DNA of 56,615 bases from Cyanobacteria bacterium REEB459 (GCA_018970085.1 JAGWXD010000020.1:1-56615), one strand, 5' to 3'. Counted from the stretch's first letter, positions 26,585 to 35,689 are shown. The notes: generated from the sequence alone by a model not told the origin. Program-made: numbers and translations.

Positions 26585-28579
26585 TTACCAGGTAAATCGC
26601 AGTCCTTGCCTGGTCAGGAAAGCTTGAAGGGAAGGCATTTGACCAGTTGCAACAATTTGGGCTGGGGTGAGGTGGGGGACTTTGCTGTGGTGCAATAACC
26701 AGCCAGCGGTGGCCCCGGCGGCCCCCCCAATACTCCATTCGCCGTAGTGTATCCGGGTTACCCCGTTGACAATATGGCTCACGGCAATGCTTTTACCCCC
26801 GATTAACACATTATCGACCCCCTGGGGAATGATCGCCTCCAGGGGAATTTGCAGGGGACGCACCACAAACTCCTTAATACTGGCAGCGGCTGCTTCGTAG
26901 GAGGGCCGATCATCCCGGTAGCGACAACCATGAATATCAATATCGTAATGGGCCAGAGCGATGGCAGTGGGGCTAAAGTCGCGTCCGCCGGTCATGTCTT
27001 CCCGCAGGTCGGCTTCTACGGCCATAAAACTAGTCTGACCGTAGGCCGGACGGCCCAAAATCCGTCGTCCCTCGCGCAGATAGGGCACCATGCTAAGGCC
27101 CGACTGGGTGCCCAGGGGGCTGTCTGCCCCCTTCAGGAAGGCAAGGGGGAACTGAGGGGTTGATTGGCTCTCCAGCAGCCATTCTGCGAACATTAAGGCG
27201 TGGGTTTCCCCTTGTTTAAGGGATTCTTGAGAGATGCCCCCTAACCAGTTTTGCCGTTGCCCGGACAGTTGAATAGTCTCTGTATTCAAGATTAAAGGTG
27301 GATTCATGAAGTGCCAATCATTGCCCTTATTCCAGTTAATTAAGCTCATTTCCCCTGGGTGGGTACGATTCACATGGGACTCTCCTGGCACCTGGCTGAC
27401 TATTCGACGGTAGTTGAATACACTGCCGGTGTTGAAGAATTTAAAACCCTCGAGATTAAACTCTCCCCGATGTTCGGCCTTAGTGAATACCGGTTTGATG
27501 GCTTTCAGCTGGTTAAGGCTATCCCCCCGGTCGTTTAAAGTGGCCAGCACAAAGGGATAGGTGTAGGACTGGGTACAGTCGGGGTTATCCTGCTCGGGGG
27601 CGTTGACCTCGCCGGTAAAGGTCTGGGAGTCTGACCCCAGCCGATGGGGCAAATTAGCCCAACCCACCAGTTCACCGGTATCGGTGGCATCAATGACAAT
27701 CATTGGCCGATTTGGCAGGGGTTGCAGCCGAATCGGCACCTTATTGTAGCGATCGCTATCGGCCCAGCCATACCAATCCTCCAGTTCTTCTGATAGGTGT
27801 CCGGTGGGGATATAGCCGGCATCCCGGGGAATTCGCTTGACCCCATAGACTGCCGTAATCGTGCGTCCTGTCAGATCAAAAGCCGCTCCTTTGAAGGCCG
27901 TAGAGGTGGCCCATCGACTCTGGGGGGCTGATCGAGACGCCTGGCGCAACCACAGATCAGCGGCGGTGGCCCCGGCCTTGGGGGAAAAGCACAGGGTTCC
28001 TACCCAGCAGCTATTGACTTGACTCACCGATCGCCGCTTGGGTAGACCGGTCCAGCTGGGCAGAGTGACGGGCTGGCGGCGAATTAAAGCTTTAAAGTTT
28101 TGCCAATGGCTAGAAAAATTTCGCCGCCAGCGCATCGCTCGCGATTCGTCGATCGCCCCTACCCCCTGGGCACTAATCTGTCCCCCCAGCCAGGGAGACA
28201 GCTCAATCAGGCAAGTCGTCGCCCCAGCCTGCATAGCCTGAGAAGCCGCAGCTACCCCCCCCAGGCTACCCCCAATCACCACTACCTCGCAGCTCCAGAC
28301 CTCTTCGGCCATGGGCAGGGGAGTCAGGTTGGGGCGACCATTAGCCGCCTGGATCTGGCTAATTCCTGTAGCTACCTCGGTGCGGTTAACCATCTCACTA
28401 ATGGGGCGTTGAACCATAGCTACGGGGTCACGCCAGTGCCCGCTCACACTGTGGAAGGCGACCAGCAATAAGCTGGTGAGGCTAAATAAGAGCACTATCA
28501 GCAGTGAGACTCGCCTCAATCGTAGCCGTCTGCGTTTGCGCTTTAAAGGGAGAGAACGGTAGCGACGATGCTCTACCAT
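26585..28579 (-). CDS. Membrane-anchored FAD-dependent oxidoreductase
   Basis: A 664-residue protein. A very basic N-terminus (KRKRRRLRLRR) precedes one hydrophobic helix (residues about 24-44), giving a type II membrane anchor with the enzyme outside the cytosol or in the lumen. The FAD dinucleotide motif is VVVIGGSLGGVAAASQAMQAG at about residues 98-118, followed by LSPWLGGQISAQG; a C-terminal segment QGVDNVLIGGKSIAVSH closes the FAD site. This is the FAD-dependent oxidoreductase family (PF12831) with no assigned substrate. It lies 145 bases downstream of the HpsJ-family gene in the cyanoexosortase cluster, same strand, so it may belong to that transcript. Confidence 0.85.
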   Translation of the reverse strand: MVEHRRYRSLPLKRKRRRLRLRRVSLLIVLLFSLTSLLLVAFHSVSGHWRDPVAMVQRPISEMVNRTEVATGISQIQAANGRPNLTPLPMAEEVWSCEVVVIGGSLGGVAAASQAMQAGATTCLIELSPWLGGQISAQGVGAIDESRAMRWRRNFSSHWQNFKALIRRQPVTLPSWTGLPKRRSVSQVNSCWVGTLCFSPKAGATAADLWLRQASRSAPQSRWATSTAFKGAAFDLTGRTITAVYGVKRIPRDAGYIPTGHLSEELEDWYGWADSDRYNKVPIRLQPLPNRPMIVIDATDTGELVGWANLPHRLGSDSQTFTGEVNAPEQDNPDCTQSYTYPFVLATLNDRGDSLNQLKAIKPVFTKAEHRGEFNLEGFKFFNTGSVFNYRRIVSQVPGESHVNRTHPGEMSLINWNKGNDWHFMNPPLILNTETIQLSGQRQNWLGGISQESLKQGETHALMFAEWLLESQSTPQFPLAFLKGADSPLGTQSGLSMVPYLREGRRILGRPAYGQTSFMAVEADLREDMTGGRDFSPTAIALAHYDIDIHGCRYRDDRPSYEAAAASIKEFVVRPLQIPLEAIIPQGVDNVLIGGKSIAVSHIVNGVTRIHYGEWSIGGAAGATAGWLLHHSKVPHLTPAQIVATGQMPSLQAFLTRQGLRFTW

Positions 28580-28723
28580 GGGCAGGGCTTTAGGAAACTT
28601 CAGGTACCGATTGTGAGTGTAGCAACCAACGGCTGGGGTGACGCACTAAAATTGCTAACCCAAGGGCGAGGGTTGGCCCTAACCTCAGCGATCGCCCCTA
28701 ACCAGATCCTGTCCCTGCTGGCC

Positions 28724-29362
28724 TCAGCCCCTGGGAGTTGAAGCTTTAAAGCGACTCCCGCCGGATCTGGCAACGCTGCGGCTAAGGCCAAGTCGGCCCA
28801 GGCTGAGAAAGCCAATCCCCATGATTAAAAAGTTACTGGCAATGGTAATGCTTCTCTTAACGGTGCCATTTTTAGCGTTTTCTGTCATGGTAAAGGCCTG
28901 GGCTTCAATGGATTTTAGGGCGTTGTCAAAATCCTTAGGGGTGGCCTTGGCTTGGATTTGAGGATTACTGCGACTCTGCTCAACCTGGGTTTGCATCTGT
29001 TCAGCCCGCTGTTTAATTTGGTCAACGGTTTGGGTCTGCACCTTAAGTCCGTCAGAAATCACCAGTACACAGGTGAGCAAATAGGCTACCCCCAACCCTA
29101 AACCCAGGTAGGAAAGAGGTTTACGCCGCATGGGGGTATCCCAGCAGCCATAGGTCAGCAGGGCAATGCCAAAGAGTAAGACAATACTGCGATCACCGGT
29201 CTGCTGTAGAACCCCGAACCGCCACAGGGCCCCAGACCCCATGGGTAAAACCAGGCCCAGTAGATCGGCTAGAAAACCAGCTATGCAAATTAGGCCGACA
29301 ATGCGGGCGATGGCCAGACCAACTCCCGCTCCCGTAGAGGTTTGATTAACCGTATTAGCCAT
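28724..29362 (-). CDS. HpsJ-family membrane protein (paralogue 2, cyanoexosortase-linked)
   Basis: A 212-residue protein with two N-terminal spans, the motif QQTGDRSIVLLFGIALLTYG, a third span, a coiled-coil middle (TQTVDQIKQRAEQMQTQVEQ, residues about 113-132) and a C-terminal span. The order of elements and the D-R-S/G-I motif are shared with the protein at 9280-10053. It starts 70 bases downstream of the cyanoexosortase stop on the same strand. HpsJ-type proteins are repeatedly found beside cyanobacterial exosortases, so it is probably an accessory of the sorting or polysaccharide pathway; its biochemical role is unknown. Confidence 0.75.
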   Translation of the reverse strand: MANTVNQTSTGAGVGLAIARIVGLICIAGFLADLLGLVLPMGSGALWRFGVLQQTGDRSIVLLFGIALLTYGCWDTPMRRKPLSYLGLGLGVAYLLTCVLVISDGLKVQTQTVDQIKQRAEQMQTQVEQSRSNPQIQAKATPKDFDNALKSIEAQAFTMTENAKNGTVKRSITIASNFLIMGIGFLSLGRLGLSRSVARSGGSRFKASTPRG

Positions 29363-29432
29363 AGGAAATCACCTTATAAATTGATTTAGTAAAAACTTAG
29401 CAATCGCCCTCCCCGTTGGTCACCCCCAGGGG

Positions 29433-30404
29433 TTAATCAGGATGTTTGACCGCTGCAGATAAAGCCACAGGGTTGGCCGTTGCCCTAGCCAGGGGTCGTT
29501 TTTTTATCAGTGCCATCACCCCATAGTAATAAACGGTAAATAGAACTGCCGAAAAAATCTGTGCCCCCCAGGTATTATGCCAGAAATCGAAGACGGCCTT
29601 ACCCCAATAAACCGAGGCATAGGCCAGCAGCATAATGCGGGGCACATTAAACAAAAACGCCAGCCCAATACCCATCGCCATCATCAGCACTATGCGGTGC
29701 CATTTTTGTTGATAGAGAATGCCCATGATTAGGCCGGTAGCGGCAATGGTTAGGGCCATACTGAAGCCGTTACAGGGCTCCCCGACCGCCACACTACCCC
29801 GGGGGGGCAAAATCACAAAATGGGCCTGGGCTACCGCCGGTTGGCCCATTAGTCTGAGGCCAAAGGCACCAGCCTGAGCCATGGCTCGCTCTAGCCAACC
29901 ACTGGGGGTCAGCACTGCCCACACCGTTCTACCGAAAACTGCCGGCTGGGGGTAGGCGGTCAGCAGGGCCATCATTACCGGTAGCCGGTAATGAACAAAA
30001 AACCTCGGGCCCCAGGAACTAATCGCAATACCCGCCAGAATCACCACCCAGAGCATGGCCTGGGGCCAGATGGCAAAGCGACAAAAGGGAAACAGCACGA
30101 CTGCCCCCCCAATCATCAGGTAGCCCATGGCCCGATCAGCTTCCGATGCCTTTAACTGGGCAATCCGCTGACGATGCTTCCAGAGTTGGTGAAAACCAAT
30201 GGCCAGACAGCCCACCACCAGGGGAAAGCCAGCCGAACCCTGGGCGGCCCGGGTAACCACCCGGGGGGCCCAGGCTACTAGATATATCAGTCCGGCGGTG
30301 AGCCCCAACAAAATCATATAGCCATGCCAGGTAGCCAGGGCTGCTTGCAGACAGGCTAAGCTCCAGCGTCTAAATTTAATAAGATGCCCTTTAATGTTAT
30401 TCAT
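29433..30404 (-). CDS. Cyanoexosortase (archaeo/exosortase superfamily, probably type A)
   Basis: A polytopic membrane transpeptidase, 323 residues, expected to cleave and re-attach proteins carrying a C-terminal sorting tail. The exosortase catalytic set is visible: Cys211 in GEPCNGFSMALT, Arg256 in NVPRIMLLAY and His276 in FDFWHNTWG, each at the edge of a membrane span. There are about eight spans in total. The likely substrate, a PTPA-CTERM protein, is encoded immediately upstream on the same strand, and an HpsJ-family gene follows. Assignment to type A rather than another cyanoexosortase class is from context and memory. Confidence 0.88.
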   Translation of the reverse strand: MNNIKGHLIKFRRWSLACLQAALATWHGYMILLGLTAGLIYLVAWAPRVVTRAAQGSAGFPLVVGCLAIGFHQLWKHRQRIAQLKASEADRAMGYLMIGGAVVLFPFCRFAIWPQAMLWVVILAGIAISSWGPRFFVHYRLPVMMALLTAYPQPAVFGRTVWAVLTPSGWLERAMAQAGAFGLRLMGQPAVAQAHFVILPPRGSVAVGEPCNGFSMALTIAATGLIMGILYQQKWHRIVLMMAMGIGLAFLFNVPRIMLLAYASVYWGKAVFDFWHNTWGAQIFSAVLFTVYYYGVMALIKKRPLARATANPVALSAAVKHPD

Positions 30405-30604
30405 TAGCCTATAGTTGCTATTCTAAAAAAACTAACTACCGCAATCGGAAAACACCCCTCTATTGTAGACAGATTGCTCTCTCCAGGTTGAATCCATCCG
30501 CCGACTTCACCAAAACTCTAAAAAGGCGTTTTGCCTTTGCGATTTATTCTTCCAGGGGTTGGTCTCATGGTCGACAAGGCTTCAGGAAGCCCAGCTTTAA
30601 AAGC

Positions 30605-30650
30605 CTCCAGGGTCAATATTCTGCCCATAGGCAGAATATTGACCCTGGAG
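30605..30650 (-). terminator. Perfect 21-bp hairpin between PTPA-CTERM gene and cyanoexosortase
   Basis: Two perfectly complementary 21-base arms (30605-30625 and 30630-30650) flank a 4-base loop CATA. On the minus strand the hairpin follows the PTPA-CTERM stop by 39 bases and is followed by a CTTTT run, so it probably ends or attenuates that transcript before the cyanoexosortase gene. Confidence 0.8.
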
Positions 30651-30688
30651 ATACATAAACGGACTATCAACCCCATCAAGCTAGGGGT

Positions 30689-31363
30689 CTAGGCATCCAT
30701 CTCTTGGCCGTCTTGCTGTTTTTTACGCAGCGCCGCTATGCCCATGCCAATCAGGCCAGGCAATAGGGCTGGGGTCGGAACCACTCCAGGATTGGCAGAC
30801 ACCCCAAAGTTAGAAATGGTGGCATAGCCAGCGCCGCCGGCATTGTCATAGGTGAAAATGCTAAAGCCAAGGGTAGTACCGGCGGGGAGGAAGGACGAGA
30901 CATAACGGCCGGTCTGGCCATCGGTATTAGCCAGGGTAAAGGCACTGCTACCAATACTCACCACGAAGGGGTCAAACCCTCGACTATCGAAAGTGCCGTA
31001 GCTCCAATCAAAGAAAACGTAGCCAGCGCTGGCCAGGGTAGTCTCAAAAAAGGTACCACCGCTAACCCCAGGGAAGCCATCGCCATTACCGTCTGGATAA
31101 GGTGAAGGAGTGCTAGCAAAATAGTTGCCACCAGCAAGGACAACGGAATTGGGGGCGCCACCAAAGTCTACCCCTCCATTGGTGTAGCCCGCCGGAGAAG
31201 AGACGCCGGTAGCTTGATTAACATCCTCGTTATAAACACTCCAGTAAACTGGAGCGTAAGCTCCAGAGAACCCGGCTGCGCTGGCGGGCTGTAGATTCAC
31301 CGTTAGGGCGCTGACCGCAACACCAGCGGACACCACTGTCGCCTTAATCAAAAGGTTTTTCAT
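30689..31363 (-). CDS. PTPA-CTERM exported protein, predicted cyanoexosortase substrate
   Basis: A 224-residue secreted protein. I start it at 31363 (MKNLLIKATVVSAGVAVSAL), with AGGTG upstream; an upstream in-frame Met adds an odd N-terminus. A signal peptide ends near residue 29 (QPASA-A). The body is Gly-, Ser-, Tyr- and Phe-rich, like a beta-sandwich PEP-CTERM-type protein. The C-terminus is a tripartite sorting tail: the motif PTPALLPG at about residues 196-203, a hydrophobic helix GLIGMGIAAL and the basic RKKQQ. A cyanoexosortase gene lies directly downstream. The biological role of the mature protein is unknown. Confidence 0.88.
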   Translation of the reverse strand: MKNLLIKATVVSAGVAVSALTVNLQPASAAGFSGAYAPVYWSVYNEDVNQATGVSSPAGYTNGGVDFGGAPNSVVLAGGNYFASTPSPYPDGNGDGFPGVSGGTFFETTLASAGYVFFDWSYGTFDSRGFDPFVVSIGSSAFTLANTDGQTGRYVSSFLPAGTTLGFSIFTYDNAGGAGYATISNFGVSANPGVVPTPALLPGLIGMGIAALRKKQQDGQEMDA

Positions 31364-31931
31364 AGTACACCTAGAAAAATTTGAACGAAAACCACAAACC
31401 AACAGAAAAAACGAAAGGGCAATCATTAATCACTGATTTAGTAACGATTAACCCTACCTGCGTGGAACCACGCATTCCCCTGTGACTATGAAAACCTCTC
31501 TACCTGGATTTATCAAGGTGAATAGACTATCTTTATCAAAACCTCAAGACTCTATGAAGCCCGAATATGCTTCAGGGCAGCAGGGATGTTCCTAGGCTAC
31601 CGAGTTATTTTTGTCACTATGGTGATAGGCCTTTAGCCGCCAGGGCCGGGTCACTGGTTGGGACCCTGCTTGGGGTTTTGGTCATGGCCTCCTAGCGGCG
31701 GTGGTTTTAGCATCTTAATCGAGACCAGGGCCGTTGGTTGGCAGCCTTTGCCAGGGTGGGGAGGGGAAGACCGAGACGCGATAGTTGTCTAAGTCTGAAT
31801 TAGGCTAACGTTTCCCTAAGAGAGGCTAAGTTTTTCTAAGGTCGCCCTGTCTGGCGGAGGTTTGGCGATAGGGTGGGAGATAGGTTTCTCGATCGGGAGC
31901 GGGCCATCGGGGTACGGCTCCTAAGGAACGG
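31364..31931. other. Intergenic region upstream of the PTPA-CTERM gene
   Basis: About 570 bases. A near-palindrome TGCGTGG-AA-CCACGCA is at 31459-31474, about 95 bases upstream of the PTPA-CTERM start, a possible operator. A hairpin GGGTC / GACCC with a 9-base loop is near 31646-31664. Repeated AGGCTAA strings occur near 31803 and 31824. No gene or tRNA was found. Confidence 0.45.
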
Positions 31932-32237
31932 GTGGTGATGGCAGATATGGCTGGTTGGCTGGGGCGGGGGTTAAGCGATCTAATGCATCCGTTGCTGGCA
32001 CCTCTGGGGTGTGTGGTTGCCTGGAGTCTGGTGCTATTGACCCTGGGGCAGCTGCTAGCTCTGACCCGAGATGGGCTGCAACGGGCCCGAATCATGCACC
32101 AAATTCCCTGTGCCCAGTGTCGTTACTTTACCCATAGTCCTTTATTGAAATGCCCCGTTCATCCCCGAACGGCTCTGTCAGAGGCGGCCATTGGCTGTGT
32201 TGATTACGAAACCGGAACCGGGGGCAGGGGGCACTGA
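31932..32237 (+). CDS. Conserved cyanobacterial small membrane protein with four cysteines
   Basis: A 101-residue protein with one strong hydrophobic span (residues about 23-47) and a soluble C-terminal part with the pattern CAQCRYFTHSPLLKC...GC. This leaves a CxxC plus two further cysteines that could hold zinc or an iron-sulfur cluster. I recall similar short proteins in other cyanobacteria but no function. The start could instead be the ATG at 31938 (MADMAGWLGRG). It is transcribed towards the gene at 32396. Confidence 0.65.
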   Translation: MVMADMAGWLGRGLSDLMHPLLAPLGCVVAWSLVLLTLGQLLALTRDGLQRARIMHQIPCAQCRYFTHSPLLKCPVHPRTALSEAAIGCVDYETGTGGRGH

Positions 32238-32395
32238 GGGGATGAACGGGGGGGATGGCCTGGGTCTTAGGATGCACCCCTGGGTTCTAGGCCGCAGCGA
32301 TCGCTGGCCTGCTCACCGCTGCTGATAATCAAGGCGGCCTCTAAACTGCCGCTGTACCATGTCATAATAAAGCCCCCAGCCAGTGGTACCCAGTC

Positions 32396-33430
32396 GTGTC
32401 CTATTCTTCTGAAACCATCGCAGCGGCCATGCAGGCGGGAGAACTGTCGTTTCACCTGCCTGATCCCAACGATGACCAACTGTCCGATTATGATTTTCAG
32501 CGCCAGGTGGAGGCGGCCTGGCAGGTCTGCGATCGCTTCGATCTGCAAACCGATATCTGGCGGGGGCGGATTTTAAAAGCTGTGCGCGATCGCGAAAAGC
32601 GCGGCGGCGATGGCCGGGGCACCGGTTTTCTCAACTGGTTAAAGGACCGGGAAATTACTAAAAGCCATGCCTATAACTTGATCGAACTGGCCGACAGTGC
32701 TGACCAACTCCTCCAAGCGGGGCTGCTGGCCCCGGCAGATGTCAACCAATTCAGTAAGCGAGCCTTTGTAGAAACCGCTAAGGCGGCACCAGAGGTGCAG
32801 CAGTTGGTGACTGACTCCGCCCGTAGGGGTGACCACATCACCCGCCGGGAAGTGCGCCAGGTGGCCGATGAATGGGCCGCTATGACCTCGGAGTTGATTC
32901 CTGAAACCCTCAGGGAAAAAGCCGCTAACCAGATCATTCCTACCCGCTACCTGGCCCCCTTGGTGAGGGAAATGGAAAAGCTGCCGGCGACGCACCAGGC
33001 CACCCTGAAAACCGAGGTGGAGCTCAACCCCGATGTTGATACCCTGAAGCAGGTCACCGCCGAGGCCCGTTACCTGTCTAAGTACCTGGCGTCTGCCAAC
33101 CAGGTGCAATTACTGGAGGCCCTTGACCTGGATCTAGAACTGGCCCTGGAGGAAGCCCTACGGGTGGGTTGCCTCAACTCTGCTGCCGATATGGTGGCCC
33201 AGGCTGCTCAGATTGAGCAGACCGCTGCCCGCCTCTATACCACCTGGAAGCGCCTGAACCAGCTGGCGGAGCGGGTCTACCTGGATAGCGGTGAGAGTAC
33301 CCCCCATTTGCGATCGCTGCTGGCGGCCCTGGCCCCGATTACCCACGAAACCATTCAGGTGCGCCTGGGGGAAGCCAACAGTGTGAGCGCCCAGACCATT
33401 TGCTGGCAGTTGCTAGATCAAACCCCCTAG
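32396..33430 (+). CDS. Conserved hypothetical protein, possible DNA-binding
   Basis: A 344-residue, mostly alpha-helical, highly charged protein starting at a GTG (MSYSSETIAAAMQAGELSFH). Residues about 60-100 (LKAVRDREKRGGDGRGTGFLNWLKDREI then SHAYNLIELADSADQLLQAGLL) resemble the helix-turn-helix and ParB-like regions seen in KorB-type or plasmid-partition proteins. I could not assign a family with certainty. It ends 12 bases before the cysteine desulfurase gene on the same strand, so the two are probably co-transcribed. Whether it regulates that gene is unknown. Confidence 0.62.
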   Translation: MSYSSETIAAAMQAGELSFHLPDPNDDQLSDYDFQRQVEAAWQVCDRFDLQTDIWRGRILKAVRDREKRGGDGRGTGFLNWLKDREITKSHAYNLIELADSADQLLQAGLLAPADVNQFSKRAFVETAKAAPEVQQLVTDSARRGDHITRREVRQVADEWAAMTSELIPETLREKAANQIIPTRYLAPLVREMEKLPATHQATLKTEVELNPDVDTLKQVTAEARYLSKYLASANQVQLLEALDLDLELALEEALRVGCLNSAADMVAQAAQIEQTAARLYTTWKRLNQLAERVYLDSGESTPHLRSLLAALAPITHETIQVRLGEANSVSAQTICWQLLDQTP

Positions 33431-33442
33431 GACCCTGCCACC

Positions 33443-34615
33443 ATGGTCAAGCTTCCTATTTATTTAGACTGTCAGGCCACGACTCCGGTGGATCCTCGGG
33501 TACTGGAGGCCATGCTGCCCTGGCTGACTGACCATTTTGGTAACCCCGCCAGTGCCACCCATGTCTATGGCTGGACTGCCGCTGCCGGCATTAAAAAGGC
33601 CCGGGCCAGTCTGGCTGCTGCCCTCAACGCCAGCCCCGAAGAAATCATGTTTACCAGTGGCGCCACCGAGGCTAATAATCTAGCCATTAAGGGGGTGGCT
33701 GAGGCCTATTTGAGCCGGGGACGGCACCTGATTACGGTGCAGACAGAGCACAACGCCGTACTGGATCCTTGCCGCTATCTGGAAAAGCTAGGGTTCACGG
33801 TCACCTACCTGGGGGTGGGCAGGGATGGGCTGGTGGACCTGGCAGACCTGGAGGCGGCCTTTCGCCAGGATACTCTGCTGGTATCGGTCATGGCCGCCAA
33901 TAACGAAATTGGCGTCCTCCAACCCCTGGCAGAGATTGGGGCCCGCTGCCGCGATCGCGGCGTGCTGTTCCACAGTGATGGGGCCCAGGCGATCGGTAAA
34001 ATTCCTCTAGATGTACAACGCCTGGGGATTGATCTACTGTCTCTCACCGCCCATAAAATTTACGGCCCCAAGGGCATTGGTGCCCTCTATGTGCGGCGGC
34101 GACACCCCCGGGTCACCCTGGCCCCCCAGATCCACGGCGGTGGCCATGAGCGGGGACTGCGATCGGGCACCCTGGCGCCCCATCAGATTATGGGTCTAGC
34201 CACCGCTGTGGAGTTGGGCCTGGCGGAGATGGTTGGAGAGGGGGCCCGTTTGGGGCGGTTGCGCGATCGCCTCTGGGCCCGGCTAGAGGCCCACCTACCC
34301 GTGCAGCGCAACGGCCACGCCCAGCAATGCCTGCCGGGCAACCTGAATATCAGTATCCCTGGGGTGGACGGAGCCGCTCTAGGACTGGGGTTAAGGCCCC
34401 TGGTGGCGCTTTCCGCCGGAGCCGCCTGCAGTAGTGGTCGGACTACCCCCTCCCACGTTCTCAAGGCCCTGGGCCACAGTGATGCCCTAGCCCAGGCTTC
34501 CCTACGTTTTGGCCTGGGTCGCTTCACCACCGCTGAGCAGGTTGAGCAGGCGGGGACGGCGGTCATCGCTACGGTGCAAACCCTCCTGGGGTTGCCTACC
34601 AGCCTTGGTTCCTGA
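33443..34615 (+). CDS. iscS: Cysteine desulfurase (IscS/NifS family)
   Basis: A PLP-dependent enzyme of 390 residues that removes sulfur from cysteine for Fe-S cluster and thio-cofactor synthesis. It starts LPIYLDCQATTPVDPRVLEA. The PLP lysine is in LTAHKIYGPKGIG (about residue 204) and the catalytic cysteine in SAGAACSSGRTTPS (about 329), on the loop typical of group I IscS/NifS enzymes. No iscU or nifU is adjacent; the Nfu scaffold at 8382 is a plausible acceptor. It follows the unknown gene at 32396 by 12 bases and is convergent with ilvE. Confidence 0.95.
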   Translation: MVKLPIYLDCQATTPVDPRVLEAMLPWLTDHFGNPASATHVYGWTAAAGIKKARASLAAALNASPEEIMFTSGATEANNLAIKGVAEAYLSRGRHLITVQTEHNAVLDPCRYLEKLGFTVTYLGVGRDGLVDLADLEAAFRQDTLLVSVMAANNEIGVLQPLAEIGARCRDRGVLFHSDGAQAIGKIPLDVQRLGIDLLSLTAHKIYGPKGIGALYVRRRHPRVTLAPQIHGGGHERGLRSGTLAPHQIMGLATAVELGLAEMVGEGARLGRLRDRLWARLEAHLPVQRNGHAQQCLPGNLNISIPGVDGAALGLGLRPLVALSAGAACSSGRTTPSHVLKALGHSDALAQASLRFGLGRFTTAEQVEQAGTAVIATVQTLLGLPTSLGS

Positions 34616-34649
34616 CCACCAAAACCATCCCTGGGCTTAGGTTCTGGGC

Positions 34650-35561
34650 TTAGATATCGATGCGAAATACCCAATCTTGATAGGTCGGGTCCCGACCTTC
34701 GGTAATGGCAGTCAGGTGCTGACGCAGGTGATCGGTCAGGGGGCGCTGGGTCGGTAGGCGGTAGGATTCAACCTGGCGTACCGGGGTAATTTTAGCCGCC
34801 GTACCACTGAGAAAAACCTCCTCCGCAATGAATAGCTCTGACTTATCTACTGGCCGTTCTACCACCTCAATTCCCAGGTCTCTGGCCAGAGTAAGAATGC
34901 TATCGCGGGTAATGCCTTCCAAAATATCCTGGTCATAGCCAGGGGTAATCAACTGGCCATGGCGCACAATAAAGACATTCATGCCAGAGGCTTCACTCAC
35001 CTTGCCTTGGGAATTCATCAAAATTGCCTCATCAAAGCCTGACTCCACCGCTTCAGTTTTAGCCAGCGAAGAGGTGATGTAGGCACCGCTAATTTTCCCG
35101 CGCAGGGGTAGGCTGCGGTCCTCTTGACGATACCAGGAGCTAATTCGACAGGTGACTCCCTCCGGTGAGAGGTAATCCCCTAACTCCAGGCCATAGATAA
35201 AGAAGTTTTTTTCAACGTTGTGCAACCGGGGAGAAATACCCAAATCGGAGGTATACACCAGGGGACGAATATAAAAGGAGGTGATGGGTCGGTTCTTTTT
35301 TACAAAGTCGGTAATGATCGTCTGAATGGTTTCAGCCGGCAGGTCGTAGTTTAGCAGGCGAGCACTGGCGCTGAGCCGCTGGCAGTGGCGGTCCAGGCGA
35401 AATAATAAAATCTGTCCGTTGTTGTCGGGGTCGGGAATCCCTCGCAACCCGCCGAAAGCCCCTGTGCCATAGTGCAGTGCGTGGGTAGCAATGGAAATTT
35501 TGGCGTCGTTAAAATCCCGAAACTGACCTTCAAAATAGGCAACGGGCAGAAAGTTATGCAT
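34650..35561 (-). CDS. ilvE: Branched-chain amino acid aminotransferase
   Basis: A PLP enzyme of 303 residues catalysing the last step of leucine, isoleucine and valine synthesis. Family features: the N-terminal YFEGQFRDFNDAKISIATHALHYG, the PLP lysine in LRGKISGAYITSS (about residue 156) and the cofactor-loop segment GKVSEASGMNVFIV. It resembles the fold-type IV IlvE of bacteria. It is on the minus strand with a 176-base gap from the creatininase-family gene upstream. Confidence 0.95.
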   Translation of the reverse strand: MHNFLPVAYFEGQFRDFNDAKISIATHALHYGTGAFGGLRGIPDPDNNGQILLFRLDRHCQRLSASARLLNYDLPAETIQTIITDFVKKNRPITSFYIRPLVYTSDLGISPRLHNVEKNFFIYGLELGDYLSPEGVTCRISSWYRQEDRSLPLRGKISGAYITSSLAKTEAVESGFDEAILMNSQGKVSEASGMNVFIVRHGQLITPGYDQDILEGITRDSILTLARDLGIEVVERPVDKSELFIAEEVFLSGTAAKITPVRQVESYRLPTQRPLTDHLRQHLTAITEGRDPTYQDWVFRIDI

Positions 35562-35689
35562 GGCAGGGTCTGACCTGGAAAAAAGGCTGAATAAAAGCTG
35601 TTTACCAGAATAGTGCTAATTACGGAAATCGCTACCCCTAACTTCAGCCTTCTTATCCCATCGGGGGGGCTAACTCAGGTCAGCCTCTT

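Noticed and set aside
26433-26627. 64-codon ORF between the ExbB gene and the FAD oxidoreductase
   Set aside because: It overlaps the 3' end of the oxidoreductase gene in antisense and has no protein character.
28038-28471. Overlapping ORFs antisense to the FAD oxidoreductase
   Set aside because: Shadows of a gene with a clear FAD motif in this segment.
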